DNA from: Acidobacteriota bacterium
GTDB taxonomy: Bacteria > Acidobacteriota > Terriglobia > Acidiferrales > UBA7541
Assembly (NCBI GenBank): GCA_013286165.1
Contig: JABDGF010000007.1
Span: 1 to 64,000 of the forward strand
DNA: 64,000 nt
Direction of reading: 5' to 3'
Of the stretch, positions 27,993-36,623 are shown piece after piece. The notes beneath the pieces were generated by a model. It made no database searches and was not told the origin of the DNA. It was given only the letters and a program-made list of their open reading frames with translations. Both the position numbers and the translations under genes were made by a program. Numbering within the stretch: position 1 is the first letter of the stretch; the number at the start of each line of letters is the position of its first letter.

Positions 27993-28934
27993 ATGACCGC
28001 GAAATTTATACGAACTGTGTGCGCCGCAGCCGCGCTGTACTTCGCCGCAAGCTCCGTAGCGTTCGCGCAGGATGAAGCGTCCGCGCCGAACCGCGCTTCC
28101 ACGGCACAGACCGAAAAATCGCCGACGGCGAATGCTCCGAAGTCGAGCGGCGTCGAGCAGCCCGGCGCGCGCGCAGGCCACCGCACCGTCACACCGCGCG
28201 CCACCGCCGACACGCTCGTCGCCATCGAAAAAGCCGGCGTGCTGCGCGTCGGCGTCGCGCTGATCATTCCGTGGGCGATGCACGATAAAAATGGCGAGCT
28301 GATCGGCTTCGAGATCGACGTCGCGAAAAAACTCGCGCGCGACCTCGGCGTGAAGCCCGAGTTTCACCCCACGCCGTTTCGCGACTTGATCCCCGACCTG
28401 CTCGCCGGAAAGTACGACATCATCGTCAGCGGCCTTTCGATCAGCGCCGAACGCGCCCTCAAAGTGGATTTCAGCAATCCCTACAACGAAACCGACGTGA
28501 AGTTGATCGCCAGCGCGAAATCGCCCGCCGCTGGTGAAGCGAAACTCGAAGCGTTCGACAAGGAGTCGATTCGGATCGGCGTGCTCGAAGGCAGCACCGC
28601 CGAAGATATGACCGGCGTTGTACTGCCCAACGCGCAAATCATCGACTACACCGATTCAGGCGAAGCGTTCAACGATCTGGTCGATGGCAAGCTCGACGCC
28701 GCCGTTGCAGACAGCCCGCGCCCAGATATCGTCGCGCAACTTTTCCCCGACAAAGTGAAATGCCTGTGCGACATCGCGCTCTCCACCTACCCGGCGGCTT
28801 TCGCCGTCCCGCGCGGCGACGTGGAGTTCGTCAACTTCCTCAACGCCTGGATCGCCTCGCGCACCAGCAACCACTGGCTCGAACGCAAACGCGCCTACTG
28901 GTTCAAATCCACAGACTGGCAAACAAAGCTCTAA
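27993..28934 (+). CDS. family 3 extracellular solute-binding protein
   Basis: The protein has 313 residues. ATG 27993 is preceded by CAGGAG. A signal peptide covers 1-27, followed by a low-complexity Ala/Pro/Thr linker to about 70. The SBP_bac_3 domain spans about 75-300: VLRVGVALIIPWAMHDKNGE, GFEIDVAKKLARDLGV, DLLAGKYDIIVSGLSIS, and the hinge region KESIRIGVLEGSTAED. Such proteins bind polar amino acids for ABC import or act as periplasmic sensors. No ABC permease or ATPase gene is adjacent, so the partner is unknown. Confidence 0.92.
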   Translation: MTAKFIRTVCAAAALYFAASSVAFAQDEASAPNRASTAQTEKSPTANAPKSSGVEQPGARAGHRTVTPRATADTLVAIEKAGVLRVGVALIIPWAMHDKNGELIGFEIDVAKKLARDLGVKPEFHPTPFRDLIPDLLAGKYDIIVSGLSISAERALKVDFSNPYNETDVKLIASAKSPAAGEAKLEAFDKESIRIGVLEGSTAEDMTGVVLPNAQIIDYTDSGEAFNDLVDGKLDAAVADSPRPDIVAQLFPDKVKCLCDIALSTYPAAFAVPRGDVEFVNFLNAWIASRTSNHWLERKRAYWFKSTDWQTKL

Positions 28935-28997
28935 GGCTGGAAAGTTTGACTCGCGGGATTCCAGAAGTGCCGCGCTGCTCTGCTTGGGCCTTTTGGG

Positions 28998-29609
28998 CTA
29001 CAGCCTTGCTTTCAATTCGTTAATCTCACGGTAAACCGAATCGGCATCTTCGATGTCCACGAAAGCAGTCGTAGCGCCAAAACTCACACTGTTCCATGGA
29101 GATTGTCTGTTCCGCGTTCCGATGCCAAATCCCTGCCATGACCCTGCGGTATCCGTACCCATCCCAAATCGCAGACTCCCAAAACCGTCCGCGCGTAACT
29201 CCTTTTCTATCGCGGGCACCGTGCGGATATCGCAGGCCCACGTTTTCCTTGTGAAACCGCGCTGAACTCCAAGCACTCGCCGATCCGTCACGGCGTAATA
29301 CGTCCTTTTCTTGAGCCATGCCGCGTAAACAAATCGTCCCCAGATGATGTACTGCCCGATCAGCACAAAGGGAATTCCCCAAAGCACAAAAAATACGTCG
29401 GGTATTCCGCGTGCGTGCTTGCCTACTCCGAACGCCATAGCTTCCCAGAACATCGCGAATCCGCCCCAAAGCAAGCTGAACGGAATCATTAGCGCATCGG
29501 AGGCGTGGAATACTATTTTCGTCGTCGGCTGCCCCGCCCAGACAATGCTTTCCCCCGAAAGCAACTCCGGCTGGATCGCTGTATAGGTGTCCTGATCGAT
29601 CTGCGGCAT
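28998..29609 (-). CDS. membrane protein with PH-like domain (hypothetical)
   Basis: The protein has 203 residues. The N-terminus (ELLSGESIVWAGQPTTKIVF) and the pattern of two membrane helices (about 40-60 and 77-97) followed by RTYYAVTDRRVLGVQRGF match bacterial PH-domain-like membrane proteins. The C-terminal part (SLRFGMGTDTAGSWQGFG, FVDIEDADSVYREINEL) completes the beta-rich domain. Function is unknown. ATG 29609 lacks a strong ribosome binding site. Confidence 0.82.
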   Translation of the reverse strand: MPQIDQDTYTAIQPELLSGESIVWAGQPTTKIVFHASDALMIPFSLLWGGFAMFWEAMAFGVGKHARGIPDVFFVLWGIPFVLIGQYIIWGRFVYAAWLKKRTYYAVTDRRVLGVQRGFTRKTWACDIRTVPAIEKELRADGFGSLRFGMGTDTAGSWQGFGIGTRNRQSPWNSVSFGATTAFVDIEDADSVYREINELKARL

Positions 29610-29769
29610 TGCGCGAAGAATACTGCACTCTTGCGTCGATAGAACTGGGGTTTTACGTAACGTTTTCGTCTACAGCAATGGGCCGCCAGCGCCTAAATCT
29701 GCTTGCGAATCTTGCCGTGCATCGCTATCGTGGCCGCAACTTTCCCCTGCAGTATCGAGAGGCCAACTG

Positions 29770-30354
29770 ATGCAACGTCGCGCGTTCCTGCAAACCGCAG
29801 CCGCCGTGTTCCCCGCCGCCGCGCTCCCCGATTTTGTCGTCGCGCAATCGTCCGCCGCGTCCGCGCCCAACCAGGAATCCGCCACGCAGGCCGCGCTGCA
29901 CATCGTCGGCGCGAATGAGGACCGAGCCGGCCAGCCGCACGGCCTCGGATTCAGCACCATCCTGTTTAAAGTGACGACCGCCGACTGCGATGGCCGCCTC
30001 TTCCTGATCGAACATCAGCATGCCAAGCCCGGCGGCGGGCCGTCGCTGCACTACCATTTAAATCAGGAAGAGTGGTTCTACGTGATCGAGGGCGACGTGG
30101 ACTTTCAAGTCGGCGACAAGCGGCTTCGCTTGCACGCCGGCGAATCCGTGCTCGCGCCGCGCCGCATTCCGCACACTTTTTCGCCCGCGGGCCCTGGCGA
30201 GTCGCGCCTACTTATCGCCTTCACGCCTGCTGGAAAAATGGAGCAATACTTCATCGACGCGCAGTCGCACAACCTAGCAGCCGAAGACCCAGTCGCGTTC
30301 AATCGCCGCTACGAAATGGAGTACGTCGGCCCGTCGCCATTCTGGAAAACGTAG
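29770..30354 (+). CDS. cupin-domain protein, exported
   Basis: The protein has 194 residues. The N-terminus MQRRAFLQTAAAVFPAAALP is a Tat-like signal. The cupin motif is GPSLHYHLNQEEWFYVIEGD (91-110), with likely metal ligands His94, His96, Glu100 or Glu101, and His135 in RRIPHTFSPAG. It is a single-domain cupin of unknown substrate. GAGAGG precedes ATG 29770. A palindrome and a short family B core follow the stop codon. Confidence 0.9.
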   Translation: MQRRAFLQTAAAVFPAAALPDFVVAQSSAASAPNQESATQAALHIVGANEDRAGQPHGLGFSTILFKVTTADCDGRLFLIEHQHAKPGGGPSLHYHLNQEEWFYVIEGDVDFQVGDKRLRLHAGESVLAPRRIPHTFSPAGPGESRLLIAFTPAGKMEQYFIDAQSHNLAAEDPVAFNRRYEMEYVGPSPFWKT

Positions 30355-30356
30355 CG

Positions 30357-30418
30357 CGTCGGACAGGGCACAAGCCCTGTCCTCTCGCGGTGGAATAGGC
30401 ACGACGTGCCTATTCCAC
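30357..30418. repeat. stop-codon palindrome plus minimal family B core
   Basis: GTCGGACAGGGCACAAGCCC, then TGTCC (30357-30383), is followed by TGGAATAGGCACGACGTGCC continuing to TATTCCA (30390-30418). The second is the shortest version of the family B unit and is a near-perfect 27-base palindrome. An in-frame ATG of the next gene lies inside it, which argues against that start. Confidence 0.78.
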
Positions 30419-30558
30419 GCTCTCAACAAACGTTTCACTGTGAAACGCCAGCCGCCTCCAAGAAATTTCCCTGTAACCTCCCGGCATTTTCTCCGTCTAT
30501 GGTATTTTGTAGTGCCCCGTTTTCGTTGCCGCGAATCGATTTACCGCTGGGAGGTCCG

Positions 30559-32349
30559 TTGTCGCTGTCGAGCTTACGCAAAGCGATTCGCTGGTGTTGT
30601 CTCTGCGCAGCTCTACTCGCCGGTTCGCACGTTCCCGCCCGCGCACAATCCCTGCACGCCGATTTCGCCGCCGCTGAATTTGCCGATCTGGAATCCTCGC
30701 GACCAGACGTCGCACTCACGAATTTCCAGCGTTACACGCTGATCCCCTGCGCCTCCGTCGTCGCGCACGCGCAGGTTACGATCGCCACACCGCCGCCCGC
30801 AAACTGCGCCGTCCAAAAACCCGCCTCCGCGCCACGCTATCACCTTGAGACCGGCCTCGACTTTTCCGTAGCAACTCCAGCCGCAAGCCTGACTGCGCTA
30901 CAAGATTCATCCTCAGAGCCTGCCGCAGACGGCGAAGGCGCCTACTCCTCCTCGTTCACGATCGGCGCCTCCTCCACGCCCGGAATTTTCAGTTCGGTGC
31001 CCTCACCCGCCAGCCCATCCTATTTCGACGCGCTCGCCTACCAAGACCGCACCATCCCGCACGCCGAAAGCTTCCACTGGTGGCCCGCGCTCGAGCAATC
31101 GTTTTACTTCCTGCTGATCGAGCACGGTTTCCGCATCGCCGACGATCCATTTCTGCGTTACCTGCTGTGGCACAAGCCGTTCTGGCACGACTACATCGCT
31201 TCCACGCGGCACTTCAACATGAACCAGTGGGGCGACGGCGACGACTTCATCGTCAACTACGTCGGCCATCCGATGGAAGGCGGCGTCACCGGCTACATTC
31301 AGATTCAGAATGATCCGCGCGGCCGCTCGCTGGTCTTCGGTATGAATCGGGATTACTGGACAAGTCGTCTAAAGGCGATGGCCTGGGCCGCGGTGTACAG
31401 TGCGCAGTTTGAAATCGGGCCGATTCTTTCCGAAGCGGCCATCGGCAACGAAGGCGGCTACTATTACCGGCCGGGCTGCGATCCGTATCTCACGTGCTCG
31501 CGCCCAGACGGCCGAAAGCCGATCACCAACAACACGGGCTGGGTGGATTTCGTCGTGACGCCCACGGTGGGCATGGGATGGATCGTCCTCGAAGACGTGA
31601 TCGAGAAAGAAGTCACCGACCGTTGGGCGCCCGGCCAGCCCGACGATCCACTGAAATGGAAAATCGTGCGTGGCGCGTTGAGCCCCACGCACGTGATGTC
31701 GAATTTCGTCGCCGGAAAAGTGCCATGGTATCGCTACCGCATTTACGGCCCCGACGACGGCAATCTATTTCCGTCTCACAATCACCGCGCTGACGATCCG
31801 TACGACTGGACCGGCATCCAGCGCTGGGAAATCGGTGCGCACTATTCCTACCTGAGCCTTCCAGTGGGCACCGAAACTTGTTACTCGTGCCGGGTGAGCA
31901 ACAGCGGCTTCGGCGTGAACTTCGCGTACCGGATCACCAATCGTTTGTGGGTCGATTCCGACGTGAATGTTTTTCCGTCCGGCGGAGGCTACGCGAGCAA
32001 AGGCACGATGGTGCAGGGCGAATTCGGTCCGCGCTACGGCTACACCGGAAAAAATTGGGGATGGTACGTGAAGCTACGGCCCGGCTTCATCTATTACGAT
32101 AAAACTCTCACACTCGATTCCGGCGCGGCGTTCGTCGAGGCTACTCGCTTCGCATGGGACTTTGGCTCGATCTTCGAATGGTTCGCCACGCGCCACTCCA
32201 CGCTGCGCGTCGATGCCGGCACCACCGTGGTGCGCTACCTCACCAGCCACACCGATCCGCGCCAGCCTCCAGGAGACATCTTGTCTAACGATTACTACGT
32301 CAGCCAATCAAACTTCCAGCTCACCACCGGCTACACGTACCGTTTTTAG
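30559..32349 (+). CDS. exported outer-membrane beta-barrel protein (DUF3943-like)
   Basis: The frame is open from 30406, but that ATG lies inside a palindromic repeat. I prefer TTG 30559, because GGGAGG (30549-30554) sits four bases upstream and a clean signal peptide begins there (SLSSLRKAIRWCCLCAALLA, cut at ARAQ), giving 596 residues. The mature protein is rich in Trp and Tyr, with alternating strands such as FGVNFAYRITNRLWVDSDVN and GWYVKLRPGFIYYDKTLT, and ends in aromatic Phe (TYRF), the signal for outer-membrane assembly. HWWPALEQSFYFLLIEHGFR and GHPMEGGVTGYIQIQND recall DUF3943. Function is unknown. Confidence 0.82.
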   Translation: MSLSSLRKAIRWCCLCAALLAGSHVPARAQSLHADFAAAEFADLESSRPDVALTNFQRYTLIPCASVVAHAQVTIATPPPANCAVQKPASAPRYHLETGLDFSVATPAASLTALQDSSSEPAADGEGAYSSSFTIGASSTPGIFSSVPSPASPSYFDALAYQDRTIPHAESFHWWPALEQSFYFLLIEHGFRIADDPFLRYLLWHKPFWHDYIASTRHFNMNQWGDGDDFIVNYVGHPMEGGVTGYIQIQNDPRGRSLVFGMNRDYWTSRLKAMAWAAVYSAQFEIGPILSEAAIGNEGGYYYRPGCDPYLTCSRPDGRKPITNNTGWVDFVVTPTVGMGWIVLEDVIEKEVTDRWAPGQPDDPLKWKIVRGALSPTHVMSNFVAGKVPWYRYRIYGPDDGNLFPSHNHRADDPYDWTGIQRWEIGAHYSYLSLPVGTETCYSCRVSNSGFGVNFAYRITNRLWVDSDVNVFPSGGGYASKGTMVQGEFGPRYGYTGKNWGWYVKLRPGFIYYDKTLTLDSGAAFVEATRFAWDFGSIFEWFATRHSTLRVDAGTTVVRYLTSHTDPRQPPGDILSNDYYVSQSNFQLTTGYTYRF

Positions 32350-32354
32350 CGCTG

Positions 32355-32374
32355 AGCGTAGACTTCAGTCTGAG
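32355..32374. repeat. family C short palindrome
   Basis: GCGTAGACTTCAGTCTGAGC can form a 7-8 bp stem. It starts six bases after the stop codon of the barrel gene. Confidence 0.55.
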
Positions 32375-32512
32375 CATCGACGCGCGCTCGTGCGCGTGCC
32401 GCTACAAATTCGACCCACAACGTCAGCCCGTGCCCCTCTCGAAAGCATCGGAGTAACAGCGGCCCGCACCCGCCCTCACGCTCGCGGCCCAATTGATACA
32501 CGGAGATTCTCG

Positions 32513-32923
32513 ATGGCCACGACCGAACCCAACGCCGCAGGCCCTGACGCACCGGGCACTCTCACCGATCGTCTGGAAGCCGCGACGAGCGAACTTCAGC
32601 GCCTCGAAGATTTGGTGAAATCCGGCGAACTCGACCAGCGCGTGCTCACCGAATTTCGCAACGCCGTCGATCACATTCGTACCACCGCGTGGGCTGTGCA
32701 GAAGTGGGTCGGTCTCGCCGAGCAGTCCGGCGGCGATCCGTTTTCCGTGCTGCCGATCATGTCTGCTGAACGCGTTCGCCGCGCCACGCAAATCGCGAAC
32801 GATCTGTGCCTCGATATCCAGTGCGCAGATGTGGGCCTCGAGACCAAAGGCATCGTCGATCTCTACAACGCCGTCGGCGACCTGCATCACCGCATCGGCA
32901 CGCTACTCGGCCGCGCCACGTAA
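32513..32923 (+). CDS. small helical cytoplasmic protein of unknown function
   Basis: The protein has 136 residues. ATG 32513 is chosen because CACGGAG lies upstream; the longer frame runs back into the barrel gene. It has no signal or membrane segment. It is almost wholly helical, with LTDRLEAATSELQRLEDLVK at 16-35, LDQRVLTEFRNAVDHIRTTA near 41-60 and WAVQKW next. The LDQ...EF spacing resembles the protein at 38164, suggesting a shared family. A GGACAGGGCCCAAGCC palindrome follows the stop. Confidence 0.8.
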   Translation: MATTEPNAAGPDAPGTLTDRLEAATSELQRLEDLVKSGELDQRVLTEFRNAVDHIRTTAWAVQKWVGLAEQSGGDPFSVLPIMSAERVRRATQIANDLCLDIQCADVGLETKGIVDLYNAVGDLHHRIGTLLGRAT

Positions 32924-33010
32924 CGTCGGACAGGGCCCAAGCCCGGTCCTCCTCGCCCACTAGTCACTCGCCACTAGCCACTGCCTTTCGAGTGTTATTA
33001 TTTCCCGCAC

Positions 33011-33688
33011 ATGTACCGCGCACTTCCGTTCGTCGTTGCATTCGCGCTGTGCGCCGCCGCGCCCGCACGCGCCGCCGAATGCGCGTCCAAGCCGGCGGTT
33101 CAGGCGGAATTCAATTCCTCCACGCAGCACACTCTCGATTCGCCCGACAAAAAATGGAAAATCTACTCCGTGCCCGGCCACTCGTTTTCGGACGACGCGT
33201 CCGTATTCATCGCGCTCGCCGACACCGATAAAAAATGGCGCGTCGTGTATCTCCGCCGCCGCGGCACGGCCTACTTCAGCGACGATTCGCATTGGCTCAT
33301 TTTTCGCGACGATTATCTCGAGCAGGACTCCGCGATCCGCGCCTTCGATCTTTCCGGTGACACGCCCAAAGAGCTGAAACACGCGAACGTGAATATTCGC
33401 ACCGCGATGTCGAAACAAATTCCGAAAGGCATGCTCGCCGAATACGTTCACTACCCTGATTTTTGTTATGCCGTGCCTGCGCCGGGCGCGCCCACCACGA
33501 TCATTCTTCTTTCGGACACGCCGGTCGTTCGCCGCCCCCTCTTCTCGATGGGCTACGGCTACCACCTCCCCACAGGCACGCCGTACTTCATGCGCGTGGA
33601 AGTGACGCTCCCCGACACGCACGCCACGGCCGCGCAATACGATCCCAAGCGCCCAGCGCCTATTACCACTCCTGCGCCGCCCGGATAG
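33011..33688 (+). CDS. exported protein of unknown function
   Basis: The protein has 225 residues. ATG 33011 begins a signal peptide (MYRALPFVVAFALCAAAPAR). The mature part looks beta-propeller-like or a single beta domain: DSPDKKWKIYSVPGHSFSDD, FIALADTDKKWRVVYLRRRG, SDDSHWLIFRDDYLEQDSAI, and AIRAFDLSGDTPKEL. These repeats (DKKW, SHWL) suggest two or three blades. Two Cys are present. No strong ribosome binding site is seen, and no family is recognised. Confidence 0.75.
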   Translation: MYRALPFVVAFALCAAAPARAAECASKPAVQAEFNSSTQHTLDSPDKKWKIYSVPGHSFSDDASVFIALADTDKKWRVVYLRRRGTAYFSDDSHWLIFRDDYLEQDSAIRAFDLSGDTPKELKHANVNIRTAMSKQIPKGMLAEYVHYPDFCYAVPAPGAPTTIILLSDTPVVRRPLFSMGYGYHLPTGTPYFMRVEVTLPDTHATAAQYDPKRPAPITTPAPPG

Positions 33689-33760
33689 ACGCGCCCCACA
33701 AGCCGGGTGTACACTCGCGCAAGCCTCGCAGTTCAGCTTGGAATTGGAAAGGAGCCCGCG

Positions 33761-33916
33761 ATGTTTGCCTTCACTCTCGCCGGCATCGTGCTGATTCTGT
33801 TCTTCGTTTTCGTGCTCGTCCTCTGCACCCGCGACCGCAGAAAACCACTCGAGCCGCGCGACGAGTGGACCATGGACCTCGACCGAAAATCGCGCATGGG
33901 ACGCTGGTCGTACTGA
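33761..33916 (+). CDS. 51-residue single-pass membrane microprotein
   Basis: ATG 33761 has GGAAAGGAG seven bases upstream, a strong site. One transmembrane helix (FTLAGIVLILFFVFVLVLC, about 3-21) is followed by a charged tail (TRDRRKPLEPRDEWTMDLDR) that would face the cytoplasm or periplasm. No family is recognised. It is followed by a nested repeat element. Confidence 0.75.
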   Translation: MFAFTLAGIVLILFFVFVLVLCTRDRRKPLEPRDEWTMDLDRKSRMGRWSY

Positions 33917-33949
33917 TTCTCGCGCAAGCTATTCTCCTGCGACCTCCAA

Positions 33950-34140
33950 GTACGATTCTGGCAACCACGATCGCGAACCGACCAACAAATTAGGGAGCGA
34001 ACGATTGTGGAATAGGCACGTTCTGCCTGTGGGTTTGACTTTGTAGCGAGCGATACGAAGACCACAGGCAATATGCCTATTCCACAACCGTTCGCTCCAA
34101 TTTTGGCGGTGCAGACTCGCGCGTGTTGCCAGAACTGCGG
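33950..34140. repeat. nested inverted repeat with family B core
   Basis: From outside in, GATTCTGGCAACCACGATCG (33953-) opposes GTTGCCAGAACTGCGGG (34124-34140). Then GGGAGCGAACGATTGTGGAA opposes TTCCACAACCGTTCGCTCC, and TAGGCACGTTCTGCCTGTGG opposes the right arm CCACAGGCAATATGCCTA. This is the clearest example of the concentric arrangement. Confidence 0.8.
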
Positions 34141-34152
34141 GCGTGCGTGGAC

Positions 34153-34184
34153 AAAAAGAAACGGAGCCGCGCGAGCGGCTCCGT
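34153..34184 (-). terminator. rho-independent terminator for the FecR/DUF6600 gene
   Basis: ACGGAGCCGC (34161-34170) and GCGGCTCCGT (34175-34184) form a perfect 10-bp stem with a GCGA tetraloop. The A-rich run 34153-34160 supplies the U tract on the minus strand. Confidence 0.88.
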
Positions 34185-34216
34185 CTTCACAACAACACAG
34201 CTTGTGACGGTGAAGC

Positions 34217-36394
34217 TTACTGCGGGTTCGTCGGCTTCGGTTTCGCGGGCGGCGGTGGATTTTTCTTTTCCGCGTCGCGATGCTCTTGCTCCTGCTTCTG
34301 CTGGAGCTGCTGCTGCTCCTGTTGATGCTTTTGCTGAAGCTGTTCGAGCTGCTGCTGATGCTGCGCGTCGAGTTGCTTCTGTTTCGCAGCGTCGGCGGCC
34401 TGCTGCTGTTGCTTCTGCCGCTCGGTTTGCTGCTGTTGTTCGAGCTTCTGGCGCTCTTCGTCCTGCTGTTTATGCAGATCGGCAGCTTCCTGCTGATGCT
34501 TCTGCTCAAGCTGCTCGTCTTGCGGCCGCGCCGTCGGCGGACGATTGTTGTTCACATTCGCCGCGGGAGGAGGAGCCACAACCGGATCCGCTGGCCGATT
34601 GTTCGCAGCGGGAGGCGGTGGCGGCGCGGGCTTGTTGTTCGCTGCCGGAGCCGGAGCGGGCGGCGGATTCGCCGGGCGATTCGGTTCCGCAGGACGATTC
34701 GGTTCCGCCGCGGGTGCAGGCGGACGATTCGCATTCGCGTTGGCAGGCGCATTCGCCTTCGTAGGAGCCGGCTTCATCTGCGCCGGTTTCGCCGGCGGCG
34801 CAACTTTCACCTGCGCCAGGGGCTGAGCCTGCGCGTGCGCCGGCGGCGGAATCTGCTTCACCTGCGCCGCGGAAAGCGGCCTGCCGCCATTGGCTTGAAT
34901 TGCAGCCTGCCGTTGCGCAAACGCCGGCGGTCGCGGCGGCGGAGTCGTCTTCGCCACCACGGCGCGAGCCTGCACAGCCGCCGGAGGACGCACAGTCGCC
35001 GCCGGCCTGCCACCAAGCACCGCTTCCCGCTGAGGCACCGTGGGCGGCGTCAACACCGTCACCTGCGTCGTCGCGTACTCATTCGGCCGCACCGCGACGA
35101 AGTTCTTCGCGATCGGCTGCCCCGAGCTGAACGCTTGCGGCGTAGTCGCCACCACTGCACCTGCGACGCGCTGGTTCACGTACGTGATGTTCGTCACGTT
35201 CACCGTCTTATTCACGACCACCGTGTTGTAGTAATTGTTCACCACCGTCGTTTCCACGCGTGTGTTCGAAACGTTTACGTTCGTCCAGTAATTACGGCTC
35301 ACCGGATACGACGGAGCGAAAACTTCGCGCGGCCCGAGCGGAAACCACGCTACGCCGCCTCCGCCACCGCCGACTCCTACCCACGCCACAAGCGCCGGCG
35401 CGTACACCGGCCGCACGTACACCGCACCACCGTACGAAGCGCGCGGCGGCGCGGGAATCCATCCCCAGGTGCCGTTAAAATTTGCCCAGCGTCCGTAGTG
35501 GAACGGCGCAAAGCCCCACGGCGCATCATCGACCCACGTGTAACCCCACGGCGCAATGTAAGCCCAGTGGCCGTAGTGATACGGCGCCCACCCAACGATC
35601 GTCGTGTGCGGAAACCACACGGCGCCATACTGCGGATCCTGGCGCCAGCCGCCGTTGTCGTCGAGGTCGTCGTAACCGATCACGTCGTCGGAAACGTAAC
35701 GCATGGAAATCGAATTGTCTTCGTGGTGATCGCGCTGCTCGCACCACAATTCGAAATCGTTGTCGTTGCTGTCGTAAATGCTGTCGGTCTGCGCGTACAG
35801 CTGATCGGTGCCGCTGAATGTGTCGAGTTCACCTTGATTCACGTTGTACGACGCGCCCGCGCCGATCACCTGGCCCACGCCTGCGCGGTCTTCGATCACA
35901 GTAGTCTGCCCCGAAGGATCCACGCTGATCGTGTAAATTCCCGGCTGTAAAATCGAAAACGCAAGATTTGGCGTATCGACTTCGAAATCTTCGTCTGTGC
36001 CGAGACGCTTCACGCGGATGCGCACGCTGCCGCTGGTGAGCTGCATCTGCGCGATGCCGTCCGTGAGATTCAGAAACGAAAAGCCCGTGTTTTCCGAGAG
36101 CACGATCGACGCCGAGCCGATGTGCAGCGCGGCGCGCGCGCCGGAATCACTCCACAATTGGTCGCCTGTGGTCACCGGGCGATTCCATGTGGCCTGAATC
36201 CAATCGTCCGTGCCCGCAGGCTGAAATGAAACGTTGCCGCCGATGTAGCTCAGTCGAGCCACGCGCGACGGTGGATCTTGATAGTCGTCCTGCGCCCTCA
36301 GCGCAGACGGCACAAGCAGCGCCGCCAGCACAAACAATAAAATTCCAAATCGAGCCTTGAATGTACGTGAAAACGCAAATCCGGACTGCTTCAT
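34217..36394 (-). CDS. exported FecR-like / DUF6600 protein with Pro/Ala- and Gln-rich tail
   Basis: The protein has 725 residues. A signal peptide covers about 1-35. Residues 45-190 fit a FecR-like beta domain (ARLSYIGGNVSFQPAGTDDW; TTGDQLWSDSGARAALHIGS). Residues 250-390 are the Trp/Tyr/Gly-rich DUF6600 region (GWAPYHYGHWAYIAPWGYTW; APWGFAPFHYGRW). Then come a Val/Asn-rich segment (NNYYNTVVVNKTVNVTNI), a long Pro/Ala/Asn-rich linker (about 480-630), and a Gln/Lys coiled-coil (QHQQQLEQLQQKHQQEQQ). It ends in a Pro-rich KNPPPPAKPKP tail. It should be cell-envelope anchored; the function is unknown. A terminator follows. Confidence 0.88.
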   Translation of the reverse strand: MKQSGFAFSRTFKARFGILLFVLAALLVPSALRAQDDYQDPPSRVARLSYIGGNVSFQPAGTDDWIQATWNRPVTTGDQLWSDSGARAALHIGSASIVLSENTGFSFLNLTDGIAQMQLTSGSVRIRVKRLGTDEDFEVDTPNLAFSILQPGIYTISVDPSGQTTVIEDRAGVGQVIGAGASYNVNQGELDTFSGTDQLYAQTDSIYDSNDNDFELWCEQRDHHEDNSISMRYVSDDVIGYDDLDDNGGWRQDPQYGAVWFPHTTIVGWAPYHYGHWAYIAPWGYTWVDDAPWGFAPFHYGRWANFNGTWGWIPAPPRASYGGAVYVRPVYAPALVAWVGVGGGGGGVAWFPLGPREVFAPSYPVSRNYWTNVNVSNTRVETTVVNNYYNTVVVNKTVNVTNITYVNQRVAGAVVATTPQAFSSGQPIAKNFVAVRPNEYATTQVTVLTPPTVPQREAVLGGRPAATVRPPAAVQARAVVAKTTPPPRPPAFAQRQAAIQANGGRPLSAAQVKQIPPPAHAQAQPLAQVKVAPPAKPAQMKPAPTKANAPANANANRPPAPAAEPNRPAEPNRPANPPPAPAPAANNKPAPPPPPAANNRPADPVVAPPPAANVNNNRPPTARPQDEQLEQKHQQEAADLHKQQDEERQKLEQQQQTERQKQQQQAADAAKQKQLDAQHQQQLEQLQQKHQQEQQQLQQKQEQEHRDAEKKNPPPPAKPKPTNPQ

Positions 36395-36623
36395 ACGATA
36401 GTCCCCCTATCGTGAACCGCTTAAGATTTAGGCCGAGCGAAAACGCACAATTAAGCAGGGGTGGTAGAAATGCATGCTGGGAGTGTGATGAGAAAATTCT
36501 ACCCTTGGTCTCGCGGATTGAGCACGGAAATTATGTGCCGCACAGCCAAAGCGAGAAGCGCCTCAATGCAGACTAGTATGGCGTTCGGGCGCAACGCGGA
36601 GCAGAATTCGAAGGGAGGATGGA

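Noticed and set aside
27321-28637. Minus-strand frame of 438 codons opposite the DUF3011 and solute-binding genes
   Set aside because: It spans two well-supported genes and has low-complexity Val/Ala composition.
34280-35950. Long plus-strand frame of 556 codons opposite the FecR/DUF6600 gene
   Set aside because: The Arg/Leu/His-biased sequence comes from the Gln- and Pro-rich repeats on the other strand; the minus frame has signal peptide, domains and terminator.
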